From an uncultured Bacteroidota bacterium (GTDB lineage Bacteria; Bacteroidota; Bacteroidia; Chitinophagales; Chitinophagaceae): a stretch of 11,776 bases of DNA. Made by a program: the position numbers and the translations under genes. Positions 1 to 7,701 of this stretch are shown piece by piece. The stretch spans positions 1-11,776 of the forward strand of contig CAIZMD010000120.1 of the NCBI GenBank assembly GCA_903933995.1, written 5' to 3'. The notes below the pieces were generated by a model that had not been told where the DNA came from, did not search any database, and saw nothing but the letters and a program-made list of their open reading frames with translations. Numbering within the stretch: the first letter of the stretch is position 1; every line of letters begins with the position of its first letter.

Positions 1-148
1 GCCCCTGTATTACACAGGCCTTAGTAGTCAAGCTAATCTTTCTGAACAAGGAAAAGCTAAGCAGCGCTTAAGCTTGAACAGGGCTTATGAAATGCCTTTG
101 ACATTTACCATTCCGGCTAATTCATACACTTGGTATCTAATAGAATAA
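1..148 (+). CDS. C-terminal end of a probable secreted glycoside hydrolase (partial)
   Basis: An open frame enters from the left edge (first full codon at base 2) and stops at TAA 146-148, giving 48 residues. The tail ends in TFTIPANSYTWYLIE, a hydrophobic beta-strand ending of the kind seen in the C-terminal beta-sandwich of many glycoside hydrolases, where an IPA.S segment just before the stop is common. The family cannot be assigned from so short a piece. The neighbour is a convergent alpha-L-fucosidase, which fits a carbohydrate-degradation setting. The stop codon is immediately followed, with no intervening base, by the stop of that gene on the other strand. The presence of a coding end is fairly sure; the glycosidase label is inference. 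Confidence 0.5.
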   Translation, partial: PLYYTGLSSQANLSEQGKAKQRLSLNRAYEMPLTFTIPANSYTWYLIE

Positions 149-1486
149 TTAAAGTCCGCCCTTGCCCCTATATAGTTTAATAGGTTTTTCCAATTGAACT
201 TTCAGCACGGTAATATAAGGATCCAACTTGCTGGCAGGCACATCTATATATACCAATCCAGGAACGGCACTCCAAGAGATTTTTCCTACAATCTTGTGTG
301 GTAGTTTGGTTTGATTACCCAAAATTTCAATGGATTTAATTTTGCTATCCAAACCCTTTAACATAACGGGTCCACTGGTTTTGGCTTGTAAGAATAAATA
401 CAAAGTGCTACTGTCTTTTGAAAGGGTAGTGGGGCCATAAAAATGCCCCTGAGGAATGCCACCAAGCCGGTCAAATATGGCATCTCCATTGCGTTGATTC
501 CATTTACCTAATTCTGTTAGTATATTAACTTGTTCTTTGGGAATAGTTCCATCGGCCTTTGGCCCTATATCTAATAATAAGTTTCCTCCATTGGCTACTG
601 CGTCAACAAAAATGCTAATGACTTCATAGGGTGTTTTCCAAGCAGTATCTCTTTGCTGGTAACCCCAATTATTATTAGTGGTCATACAAAGTTCCCACCA
701 TTTGAATGAAGGTCTGGTTACTGGAAAATTTTGTTCTGGTGTTTCGTAATCGCCATATCCTTGGAGTCTACCATTAATGATGGTATTTGGATTATCATGT
801 AGCAAAGATTCCCGAATTCCTTCTGCATTCCAATCAGTGGCACTATGCTCCCAGTCTCCATCAAACCAATAGAGGTCTGGTTGATAATTTTTTGAGAGCT
901 CATTTAATTGACCATTCAAAAAAGTCTTGAATTTGTTCCAACGCTCGGGCTGATCCTTAATCTTATATCGAGTACTATCTTTTAGAAAACCAGGGTAATC
1001 TGGATGGCTCCAATCTAAGAGTGAAAAATAGGCACCTGCTTTTATATTATTTTTTCTAAGTGCTGCAAACAGAGGCGCAATCAGGTCTTTTTTGGCAGGG
1101 CTAGCTTCCACCACATTTAATTGATTTTGTTTGGTGGGCCATAATGCTACACCATCATGGTGCTTAGTTGTTATAACTGCATAACGTGCTCCAGATGCTT
1201 TGATTAAACTAGCCCAATACTCCGGTTGGTAATTGCTGGCAGTAAAGCCATTCAACTGTTTCATATAATCCGGATAAGAAATCTCTTTGTTATGAAAACT
1301 CCAAGATTCATTGATGCCATTAACGGCATAAATGCCATAGTGGATAAAGATGCCCAATTTAGCATCTGCAAACCACTGCATTTTGGACTGGATACTTTCT
1401 TGTGCAACTTTTGATTGTGCATTTGCAATCAAAAGACTACAGGTAGCTATCAGCGTAGCTAAAACCAATTTGAATCTCTGTAACAT
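149..1486 (-). CDS. GH29 alpha-L-fucosidase, exported
   Basis: A 445-residue glycoside hydrolase family 29 protein, expected to remove alpha-L-fucose from glycans by a retaining mechanism. Residues 1-24 form a signal peptide (hydrophobic core, ending ANAQ), so it acts in the periplasm or outside. The catalytic barrel begins at W38-F39 with KLGIFIHYG (H49), followed by TTKHHDGVALW with the fucose-binding H109 and H110. YWFDGDW at 206-212 carries the expected nucleophile D209. WWELCMTTNNNWGY lies at 263-276, also typical of the family. A beta-rich C-terminal domain follows from about 345. Length is normal for the family. The start is the ATG at 1484-1486, supported by the signal peptide directly behind it. 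It lies 135 nt downstream of the GT8 gene and probably has its own promoter. The acid/base residue is not assigned, since it varies in GH29. Confidence 0.93.
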   Translation of the reverse strand: MLQRFKLVLATLIATCSLLIANAQSKVAQESIQSKMQWFADAKLGIFIHYGIYAVNGINESWSFHNKEISYPDYMKQLNGFTASNYQPEYWASLIKASGARYAVITTKHHDGVALWPTKQNQLNVVEASPAKKDLIAPLFAALRKNNIKAGAYFSLLDWSHPDYPGFLKDSTRYKIKDQPERWNKFKTFLNGQLNELSKNYQPDLYWFDGDWEHSATDWNAEGIRESLLHDNPNTIINGRLQGYGDYETPEQNFPVTRPSFKWWELCMTTNNNWGYQQRDTAWKTPYEVISIFVDAVANGGNLLLDIGPKADGTIPKEQVNILTELGKWNQRNGDAIFDRLGGIPQGHFYGPTTLSKDSSTLYLFLQAKTSGPVMLKGLDSKIKSIEILGNQTKLPHKIVGKISWSAVPGLVYIDVPASKLDPYITVLKVQLEKPIKLYRGKGGL

Positions 1487-1493
1487 AAGGCTA

Positions 1494-1532
1494 TTTCAAG
1501 CTTGAAAATAACCAATTATTGCTTGTAGCCAA
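1494..1532 (-). promoter_or_regulatory. Possible promoter plus palindromic operator ahead of the fucosidase gene
   Basis: Upstream of the GH29 start is the perfect 14-bp palindrome TTTCAAGCTTGAAA (1494-1507), ending 8 nt before the ATG. Reading the minus strand, a TTG (1530-1532) is followed after exactly 19 nt by TATTTTCA (1503-1510), which matches the Bacteroidota -7 consensus TAnnTTTG at four of six fixed positions. The -7 candidate overlaps the palindrome, an arrangement in which a bound regulator would block transcription. The palindrome is seen directly; the promoter match is weak and the operator role is inference. Confidence 0.25.
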
Positions 1533-1621
1533 CCAAGATTTTTAGGTAAAGTTTAGCTAGTAATGGAAAGTAAATAATCCCCAATCCATTTCATTAAACC
1601 TGATGTAGTTGAAAAGGAGGG

Positions 1622-2518
1622 TTAGTCTTTTTTGAATAAAAGAACTTTAATCCCATTCTTGATTTTATTTATGATTTTCCTGAGTGTTCTCCAATGACCA
1701 CTTTGGGGTTTGAAATTTTTCCATGGTGTCATCTTTAAATAACGGAAAAACTCATCCTTATAAACTGGTTGTGAATTATAAGAAGTGAAGATGGGTTTGA
1801 TATCTAAAAAGTGAATTAGATAAGGTTTTACGTCTTCTTGAAAGGCAAACCAGTTCCATTTTGGATCTAACTGCTTCCATTTATTTGCCATAATCACGTT
1901 TAGACCATATTGATCAGCCAAGCGAACATGCTCTTTGTATTTTACAAGTGCTTCCATCACTTGGGCGGCAATTTTTTGCTCACGCCATTCTTTTGGCTTA
2001 ATAATTAATACACCGGAGTTAAAATACATAGTATCGGCCGATAGGCCTAATTCCTTGTAATTGGGAATGCCGCCCCATTCACAAGCCACATTTTTCCCAG
2101 GATCTTGTGCAGCAGCCATGATATAATCTCCAATATCCGTATTCCATAATTCTGAAATATCAGATTGTACAATTGTATCAACGTCTAAGTATAGTAGTCT
2201 ATCCAAATCTTGGTCAACCGCATAGGGAGAGAAGATTCTTAAATAAGCTGTTAATGGAAAAGAAGAGGTGTCAACTGGGATACTAATATCGGCTGGTACC
2301 ATATTACTGGATTTAATCCATTTTAGCGTAATACGGTCAGGTGAAACTATCTCATTCAATTTTGCCCTAGTACCAGAAGCAATACCATCATCTATGATGT
2401 AGAAATCAATATGTTCGGGTGTCTTGTGATTAATGTCAATTGACTTCAATAATGCTGCAATCAAAATGGCATAGTGGTTGTCACTAGCAACTATGATACT
2501 GATTTTGTTATTAGACAT
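1622..2518 (-). CDS. GT8 family glycosyltransferase (surface-glycan assembly)
   Basis: A 298-residue family 8 retaining glycosyltransferase, related to LPS glucosyl- and galactosyltransferases, expected to move a hexose from a UDP-sugar to a lipid-linked or surface glycan in the cytoplasm. The N-terminus ISIIVASDNHY (6-16) is the usual first strand. RLLYLDVDTIV holds the metal-binding DxD at D112/D114. YFNSGVLIIKPKEW (165-178), DQYGLN (202-207) and HF...IKP (236-242) are further family motifs. There is no signal peptide. The lysine-rich tail (about 278-298) suits peripheral membrane attachment, as in LPS-core GT8 enzymes. Its start lies 18 nt behind the flippase stop, so the two are almost certainly co-transcribed. 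The sugar and acceptor cannot be read from the sequence. Confidence 0.9.
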   Translation of the reverse strand: MSNNKISIIVASDNHYAILIAALLKSIDINHKTPEHIDFYIIDDGIASGTRAKLNEIVSPDRITLKWIKSSNMVPADISIPVDTSSFPLTAYLRIFSPYAVDQDLDRLLYLDVDTIVQSDISELWNTDIGDYIMAAAQDPGKNVACEWGGIPNYKELGLSADTMYFNSGVLIIKPKEWREQKIAAQVMEALVKYKEHVRLADQYGLNVIMANKWKQLDPKWNWFAFQEDVKPYLIHFLDIKPIFTSYNSQPVYKDEFFRYLKMTPWKNFKPQSGHWRTLRKIINKIKNGIKVLLFKKD

Positions 2519-2536
2519 ATTGGAACAATTAACGGG

Positions 2537-3892
2537 TTAGATAGTTTGCTTTTTGGTTACTGTTTGGTAAACCTGTTTGATTAAAAAACGGGACTCTTCT
2601 AGTCCAACTTTCAATATACTAAATATACTAAATTTATAAAATCTATTCAAATATACATAAGAAATTACTATTGCTATTAATACGGGTACAAGATTGGCCC
2701 AAGCTATTCCAAACACAGAATGAAAAATTAAAATACCTACATAATCGGCTACTAAATTTGATGCAACCATTATCAGAATTTTATAAAAATTCACTTGGGG
2801 TTTATTGATAACATCAAGGGTTAGAGAGAAGAACCTATCCATGGGGTATAAGATGGCAATAGACATAAAAATCCTAAACAGGTTAACCGCATCTGAATTG
2901 GCATATTTTTCACCCCCAATTAGACTAATGATGGGGTTGGCAAATACAATTGAAAAAATGGCTATTCCAGCTATTCCAATTGTCATCATTCCCACTAATT
3001 TCTTCATAAAATGCATCATCTGGTCCTTCTGATTATTATTGAAAAAACCAGCTAAAACAGGCATTCCAGATGCGGCAAAGCTCAATAAAGGAATTTCTAC
3101 AAATTGTAATAATCTTCCGCCAAGATTGTACATGGCAAGTGCAGCAGGATTTAAAAAATAATTAATAAAAAAGATATCTACTACCCTAAATAAATTGGCA
3201 CTTAAGCTGGATCCCATACTGTATTTGCCAAATCGGAATAGGTCTTTGATGGTGTTAAGATTAGCAAATTTGATTGCCCCTACCTTTGTCCAGCCAAAAA
3301 GAAGGGTAGCAATGCTAGCAATTAGGTTGGCAAAAGCATAGGTTAAAATAATATTATTAAGGGTTGACTTTTTGAAAAAGATTAAGGCTATAATAATGGC
3401 TACAAAAAGCACTTGATTAATAAGTCTTAACCACAATAGCCTATCAAACCTTTTTTCTCCCTGTACGGCAAGGTTTGCCATAAATGAAGGCAGGGTAGAA
3501 AGGGTGATTAAACTAAAATATTGGATCAATAGTCTGGTTCCTTGATCGGGGAAATAAGGAAGCCCTAAATATGCACCAAGATTTACTAAAATGAAAAATC
3601 CAGTTACCAATAAGGCTAGTGCCCATGCTGAACCAACCACTTCATTTGCTCTTTCTGGGGTTGTTCCGGAATAAAATTTTAAAAAAGCATTGGTGAGTAA
3701 ACCACTTTTGATGGTGTCAATTAAACCCAATATGGTCATGAATAATACATAAACACCAATATCATTTACGGAGAGTGCACGGTACAAAAGTGCCAGCGCA
3801 AGCATATTAAAAACAGCCATCACTCCATTTCCTAATAGAGATTGAATGTGGATATTTTGGAAAAGAGATATAGCTTTCTTTACTAGATTCAT
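2537..3892 (-). CDS. Wzx-like polysaccharide/oligosaccharide flippase (MOP superfamily)
   Basis: A 451-residue integral membrane protein with about twelve hydrophobic segments spread along its length (for example near 24-38, 44-66, 90-112, 120-142, 157-173, 180-200, 300-326, 336-350, 370-390 and 395-415). Its length and pattern fit the polysaccharide-synthesis flippases of the MOP superfamily, which move undecaprenyl-linked glycan units across the inner membrane. Residues 220-270 (FRFGKYSMG..., DIFFINYFLNPAALAMYNLGGRL split over 239-261) match the start of the second half-repeat of this family. It sits 54 nt behind the multi-PAS sensor and 18 nt ahead of the GT8 gene. A weak promoter-like pair lies in the 54-nt gap on the minus strand (TTTG at 3933-3936 and TACCTTTA at 3908-3915, gap 17), so partly independent expression is possible. 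The transported glycan is unknown. Confidence 0.85.
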   Translation of the reverse strand: MNLVKKAISLFQNIHIQSLLGNGVMAVFNMLALALLYRALSVNDIGVYVLFMTILGLIDTIKSGLLTNAFLKFYSGTTPERANEVVGSAWALALLVTGFFILVNLGAYLGLPYFPDQGTRLLIQYFSLITLSTLPSFMANLAVQGEKRFDRLLWLRLINQVLFVAIIIALIFFKKSTLNNIILTYAFANLIASIATLLFGWTKVGAIKFANLNTIKDLFRFGKYSMGSSLSANLFRVVDIFFINYFLNPAALAMYNLGGRLLQFVEIPLLSFAASGMPVLAGFFNNNQKDQMMHFMKKLVGMMTIGIAGIAIFSIVFANPIISLIGGEKYANSDAVNLFRIFMSIAILYPMDRFFSLTLDVINKPQVNFYKILIMVASNLVADYVGILIFHSVFGIAWANLVPVLIAIVISYVYLNRFYKFSIFSILKVGLEESRFLIKQVYQTVTKKQTI

Positions 3893-3946
3893 GCACCTTA
3901 CTTATGGTAAAGGTAAGTTATATCAAGATTCTCAAATCTGATTATT

Positions 3947-6900
3947 TTACACTGATTTAGTTGAAATGCCATTGGCAGTATAAATGATATTAGTGATTAC
4001 TTTATCCAATTCCATAGCCGTTTGATGAATATGGTTCAGGAATTCTTTTTCCTCTTCTTTGTTTAAAATCCCCTTTTTGAAAACCTGGGTTAGTCCCAAT
4101 AACCTTGAAAGCGGTGCCCTGACCAAATGGGATTGTGACCAAGCAATCTCTTTTAATTGTTTGTTTTGCTGTTGGAGTTCAATGATGGTATTGGTTATTT
4201 GGGAAATGTCTTTGAATACCCCAAAATGACTCATGATTTCTCCTGTGTCACTTAACTGATTTACCCCAGAAATCAGTAAATGTTTGTTTATGCCATCCAT
4301 AGAGGTAATCCTAATTTCAATGGCATTTATTTGATCTTTGTGGGAAATGGCATTGACAAACCATTCAATATATTTTTGTTTGTCATCAGGGTGAATTAAG
4401 TTGACAAAAATTTCTCTTCTTGGTGCAATGCTTTTTGGCTGTAGGCCAAGAATAGAATACATAACATCACTCCAGACATGCTCTCCAGTGGCCATTTTAA
4501 TTTCTTCTGTTCCAAGATTGGCAATACCTTCTGCACGTTCTAGCAGGTTCTCCATACTATCAATCTTGTGTTTTGCTTCAATAATTTTAGAGGCATCTGT
4601 AAAATAAGCTACAGCATATAATTTGCCATCTACCTCAAAAGGAGGACCAGCTGATATGGTAACTGGTAGGATTTCTCCTGATTTCTGTTTGATAAAACTA
4701 TCTACAGATTTATATTCCTTGGAATTTGCTAGCAATTCAAATTTTTCCTTAATCACTTTTAATTCCTTTTCAGGATGTAGCAGCATTTGATGCTTCCCAA
4801 TGAGCAATTCTTTTGAGTAACCCATCAATTGTTCAGCTTGTTGGTTCATGTCAACAAGTATTCCAGTAGCAGCTTCAGCAATAAAAATAGCATCTTGGGC
4901 ACCAGTAAACAAGGCGGTATAACGTTGTTTATTAATTTGCTCAGCTATTTGGCTTTGTTTTATGTCTGTAACATCATTGATGAAAAGTGTTAAACCATGA
5001 ATGGCGCCAGATTCGTCTTTTATAGGACTATACCTATTTTCATAATAAAGTGTTTTCCCATTGGGTGCTGTAATATTGTTTTCCATAACAAAACTCTCGC
5101 CAGCCAATGCCCTGTCATAATTGGCTTTGCCAAATGCGTGTAGGTTTTCAGGGATAACTTCAAAAACAGACATGCCAACTTTGGCCTCCTTTATAAAAGT
5201 TGCTTTTGCATAAGAGGAATAGCTATTGGTAAATGCAATGTATTGATATGCTTTATCTAGCGCAACAATATAAAAGTTTTCAGGACTATTGATAATTGAG
5301 GTAAGCAAGGCATTATTTTTCAATAATGAAATTCTATTTTCCAATAAATATTCTGATAAATGTTGGTTGGCAGTAATGTCTATATGGGCTCCAATTAAAA
5401 TTCCGCTAGGGAGCTTGGTTTTTGTGTCAATGGTTGATTTTCCTCGGCTAGAAATCCAAACCCAAGAACCATTGGCGTGTTTCATTCTAAATTCTTGTGA
5501 ATAGGTTCCTTCTAAATGAGTTAAATAATTAGAAAAATGTTCTTTGGCTCTATCCAAATCTTCTGGGTGTAATAGGTCTTCCCAAACTTCTTCAATTTTA
5601 TAATTGCCCCAACGTGCTGGGTATTCTTTCTCTAACCCTAACATTTTAAAATAAGCATGGCTACACCATAATTCATTGGTGTTTTTATTGTATTCCCAAC
5701 CACTTAATTGACTGGCAGTTAAAAGCGATTCATATTTTGACTCTGAATTAAATACCTGTTCTTGTAGTGGTAATAGTTGTGATTGAGCTAATTTTTTATC
5801 AGAAATATCTTCAATGGTTCCATACCATTTGAATGAACCATCATCTAGTTTTACTGGCTGTGCTTTTATTTTAAACCAATTATATGCATGATGATTATCC
5901 ATGATTCTAGCTTCTAAACTAAAAGCTGTTCCCTTTTGTTTAGATGTTTCTTTCTTTTCTTTTAGTTGTTGAATATCCTCGGGATGTAAATGCAGGATTA
6001 GCTTATCTAAACTGAGTCTTCCTTCTTCATTCAACAAATAAGAAAAATTAGATTTGAAATCATCGCTTGCAAATCCAAAATCAATTTGACCTGCGGCCGA
6101 TTCTTCTACTAAATAGGTGGCAGAAGGAACTTCCTTAATAAACTGAAGTAATAGTTGGTCTTTTTCACTTATTTCTACCCGCATATGTTGAATCTCGGAG
6201 AGGTCTCTTAAAACGCAAATAATGCCAAAATCTGGTGTCACAGTAAGAGAGATAGACACAGGAAAGATTTCTCCATTCTTTCTGCTACCATTGATGCTTC
6301 CCAGAAACATTCCTTTCGAATACAAACTTGGAATGATTTCACTATCAAATTTCTTTACTTCATTGGCCATCAAGACTTTTCTCCAGTGAATGCCAATTAA
6401 ATCTTCTACTTGTTGGCCCATCATTTTGGCAAACCCCTGATTTACATAAGTGCAAAATCCTTCAATAGATAGGAATGCTACACCATCTATTGAATTTTCC
6501 AGAGCCTTAAATTGTTTGTAATGGACTAATTCTTCTAAGTGTTTTTTTGTTTTGTTTTGAATAATGCACATGAATTTTTCTGGTTCATTTGCTTTTTTCC
6601 AAACAGTAGAAATGACACTAAACCAGGTTTCTTCGTTTTCAATTGTCAACATTAAATCCAATTCCTGTTTATTATTGGTAGCAACAGTTTTAGCCAAATG
6701 TTGGTGGATAGAATTACAAATTTCTTGAGGGAATCCAATTTGATGAAAAGTCTTGCCAATCATGGCTTGCTTTAAATCCCCAAAATTTGAATCATAGGCC
6801 AGAAATTCTTCAAATTGGTAATGGTGATTTAGGATGAAAAAATTATTAGTTAAATCTAATAATGCTTGGGCTTGAATGCCCATATTGGTATTGAATACGG

Positions 6901-7309
6901 TATTGGTTTTAATCCTTTTTACTATACCTAATAGCTTTTGGTTATTGTCTACAAGTATACACTTACAACTAAATGGAATAGCGTTTCCGTTTTGATGAAT
7001 CAAGTAAACCCAATCTGATAACCTAGTTTGAATTCCAGCTTTTAATTGGTTGGCGTAAAGTCTATAAAAAAAACTGGTATCTGTAGGGTCAATAATTCTA
7101 TTCCACTTTAATACTTGACCACCAAAATCCAAAGCGGTATAACCCAAACATTTTAGAAAAGGAACAGTTACCCAAATATCTTCTTTTACGGTTGGGTCAA
7201 AAAACCAAATGCCATCAATACTTTCATTTTTGAAGAACTCCTGAACTTGGGGGTCATTGCAAAGTAGGTCGTAAAAACTATCTTGTAAGTAGTGGTTTTC
7301 AGCTAACAT
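3947..7309 (-). CDS. Eight-PAS-domain soluble sensor with HisKA-like phosphoacceptor domain but no ATPase domain
   Basis: A 1120-residue protein without signal peptide or membrane segment, so cytoplasmic. By eye it splits into eight PAS-like domains at roughly 25-135, 145-258, 265-376, 385-507, 523-650, 668-786, 793-912 and 920-1040. The fourth, fifth and eighth are of the PAS_3 type (HPED or HPDD before the long helix, W.W or equivalent, then DI(S/T)). The second is the most diverged. After a short glutamine-rich helix (1044-1052) comes SQSHLVRAPLSRLLGL, a HisKA H-box with the phosphoacceptor H1061, and a second helix to about 1112. The protein ends there: no N, G1, F or G2 box of a HATPase_c domain follows, and only 54 nt separate the stop from the flippase. 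It must therefore rely on another kinase or work as a dimerising sensor. The start ATG at 7307-7309 is the first in frame and no better alternative is seen. The ligands are unknown. Confidence 0.88.
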   Translation of the reverse strand: MLAENHYLQDSFYDLLCNDPQVQEFFKNESIDGIWFFDPTVKEDIWVTVPFLKCLGYTALDFGGQVLKWNRIIDPTDTSFFYRLYANQLKAGIQTRLSDWVYLIHQNGNAIPFSCKCILVDNNQKLLGIVKRIKTNTVFNTNMGIQAQALLDLTNNFFILNHHYQFEEFLAYDSNFGDLKQAMIGKTFHQIGFPQEICNSIHQHLAKTVATNNKQELDLMLTIENEETWFSVISTVWKKANEPEKFMCIIQNKTKKHLEELVHYKQFKALENSIDGVAFLSIEGFCTYVNQGFAKMMGQQVEDLIGIHWRKVLMANEVKKFDSEIIPSLYSKGMFLGSINGSRKNGEIFPVSISLTVTPDFGIICVLRDLSEIQHMRVEISEKDQLLLQFIKEVPSATYLVEESAAGQIDFGFASDDFKSNFSYLLNEEGRLSLDKLILHLHPEDIQQLKEKKETSKQKGTAFSLEARIMDNHHAYNWFKIKAQPVKLDDGSFKWYGTIEDISDKKLAQSQLLPLQEQVFNSESKYESLLTASQLSGWEYNKNTNELWCSHAYFKMLGLEKEYPARWGNYKIEEVWEDLLHPEDLDRAKEHFSNYLTHLEGTYSQEFRMKHANGSWVWISSRGKSTIDTKTKLPSGILIGAHIDITANQHLSEYLLENRISLLKNNALLTSIINSPENFYIVALDKAYQYIAFTNSYSSYAKATFIKEAKVGMSVFEVIPENLHAFGKANYDRALAGESFVMENNITAPNGKTLYYENRYSPIKDESGAIHGLTLFINDVTDIKQSQIAEQINKQRYTALFTGAQDAIFIAEAATGILVDMNQQAEQLMGYSKELLIGKHQMLLHPEKELKVIKEKFELLANSKEYKSVDSFIKQKSGEILPVTISAGPPFEVDGKLYAVAYFTDASKIIEAKHKIDSMENLLERAEGIANLGTEEIKMATGEHVWSDVMYSILGLQPKSIAPRREIFVNLIHPDDKQKYIEWFVNAISHKDQINAIEIRITSMDGINKHLLISGVNQLSDTGEIMSHFGVFKDISQITNTIIELQQQNKQLKEIAWSQSHLVRAPLSRLLGLTQVFKKGILNKEEEKEFLNHIHQTAMELDKVITNIIYTANGISTKSV

Positions 7310-7415
7310 GAGTACTTTAAATTAGGGAGATTAAAGTTAAGGCTTACTTACTGATTTTGAGGGTGATAGGGAAGATTGCGGAATATGTTACATAGTTTGG
7401 GGAGGGGGTGGTTTA

Positions 7416-7551
7416 CTCTTTTTTGCGGTGCAAAAAAATCGCATTGGTTTTGAGTGAGGGAGCGTTGAGTTCTCTTTTTTGCGGTGCAAAAAAATCGCAT
7501 GTTTGTTTGGGAGCTTGATGATCTCTTTTTTGCGGTGCAAAAAAGTTGCAT
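7416..7551. repeat. Array of three 29-bp hairpin repeats
   Basis: Three copies of a 29-bp unit lie at 7416-7444, 7472-7500 and 7523-7551. The first two are identical; the third differs near its right end (GTTGCAT in place of ATCGCAT). Each contains the palindrome T6-GC, loop GGT, GC-A6, which gives an 8-bp stem with a 3-nt loop. Copy starts are 56 and 51 nt apart. The linkers are 27 and 22 nt, G/T-rich on the plus strand and nearly without C. The linkers after copies two and three begin alike (GTTTGTTTGGGAG against GTTTGTTGGGAG). The array lies 107-242 nt upstream of the sensor start codon, in its probable leader or promoter region. The function is unknown. Confidence 0.85.
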
Positions 7552-7606
7552 GTTTGTTGGGAGGGTGAGAGATGATGAGGATTAGCTTCGCTGAGCCTTT
7601 CGGAGT

Positions 7607-7622
7607 GGCCTTACCCAAGGCC
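7607..7622. repeat. GGCCTT/AAGGCC hairpin
   Basis: A perfect 6-bp inverted repeat, GGCCTT (7607-7612) and AAGGCC (7617-7622), with the loop ACCC. On the plus strand it is followed by CC and six T, so it has the form of a Rho-independent terminator in that direction. No plus-strand gene lies upstream for it to serve, so it may simply be part of the repeat cluster. Confidence 0.5.
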
Positions 7623-7644
7623 CCTTTTTTGCTGCGCAAAAAGG
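7623..7644. repeat. Fourth, diverged T6GC-NNN-GCA5 hairpin
   Basis: The left arm CCTTTTTTGC (7623-7632), loop TGC and right arm GCAAAAAGG (7636-7644) form a stem like that of the three 29-bp repeats, with a different loop, GC-rich ends and one unpaired T. It shares the T6GC...GCA-run core and may be a diverged relative of the array 72 nt to its left. Its last two bases are also the first two of the following 59-nt inverted repeat. Confidence 0.6.
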
Positions 7645-7701
7645 TTTTTTATTGCTCCAAGTTACAAAAGCGAGCTTTTGACCTTGTCGCAATAAAAAAC
7701 C
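7643..7701. repeat. 59-nt long imperfect inverted repeat
   Basis: The outer arms GGTTTTTTATTGC (7643-7655) and GCAATAAAAAACC (7689-7701) are perfect 13-bp complements. Inside are CAAG/CTTG (7658-7661 with 7683-7686) and the hairpin CAAAAG-CGAG-CTTTTG (7665-7680), separated by small internal loops. The whole can fold into one extended stem. Its right arm covers the T-tract (on the minus strand) and two stem bases of the tRNA terminator, so the two structures partly exclude each other. The role is unknown. Confidence 0.75.

Noticed and set aside
3893..3946. Loss of the sensor's ATPase domain by a frameshift, with the remainder in another frame.
   Set aside because: Only 54 nt lie between its stop and the flippase start, too short for any domain, and no N- or G-box can be read there in any frame.
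7416..7551. The three 29-bp repeats with 22-27-nt linkers look like a short CRISPR array.
   Set aside because: The linkers are short and unequal, and two of them start with nearly the same sequence. The repeat is an A/T-run palindrome, there are only three copies, and no cas gene is in the window.
7607..7630. GGCCTT hairpin followed by six T as the terminator of a plus-strand gene.
   Set aside because: No plus-strand gene or promoter is visible upstream of it in the window, so it is listed only as a hairpin.
7348..7639. Two small minus-strand open frames with repeated peptides such as FFCTAKKR.
   Set aside because: They arise from the DNA repeat. The 56-nt step between two copies shifts the reading frame, so the third copy encodes a different peptide. 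There is no start context or family resemblance.
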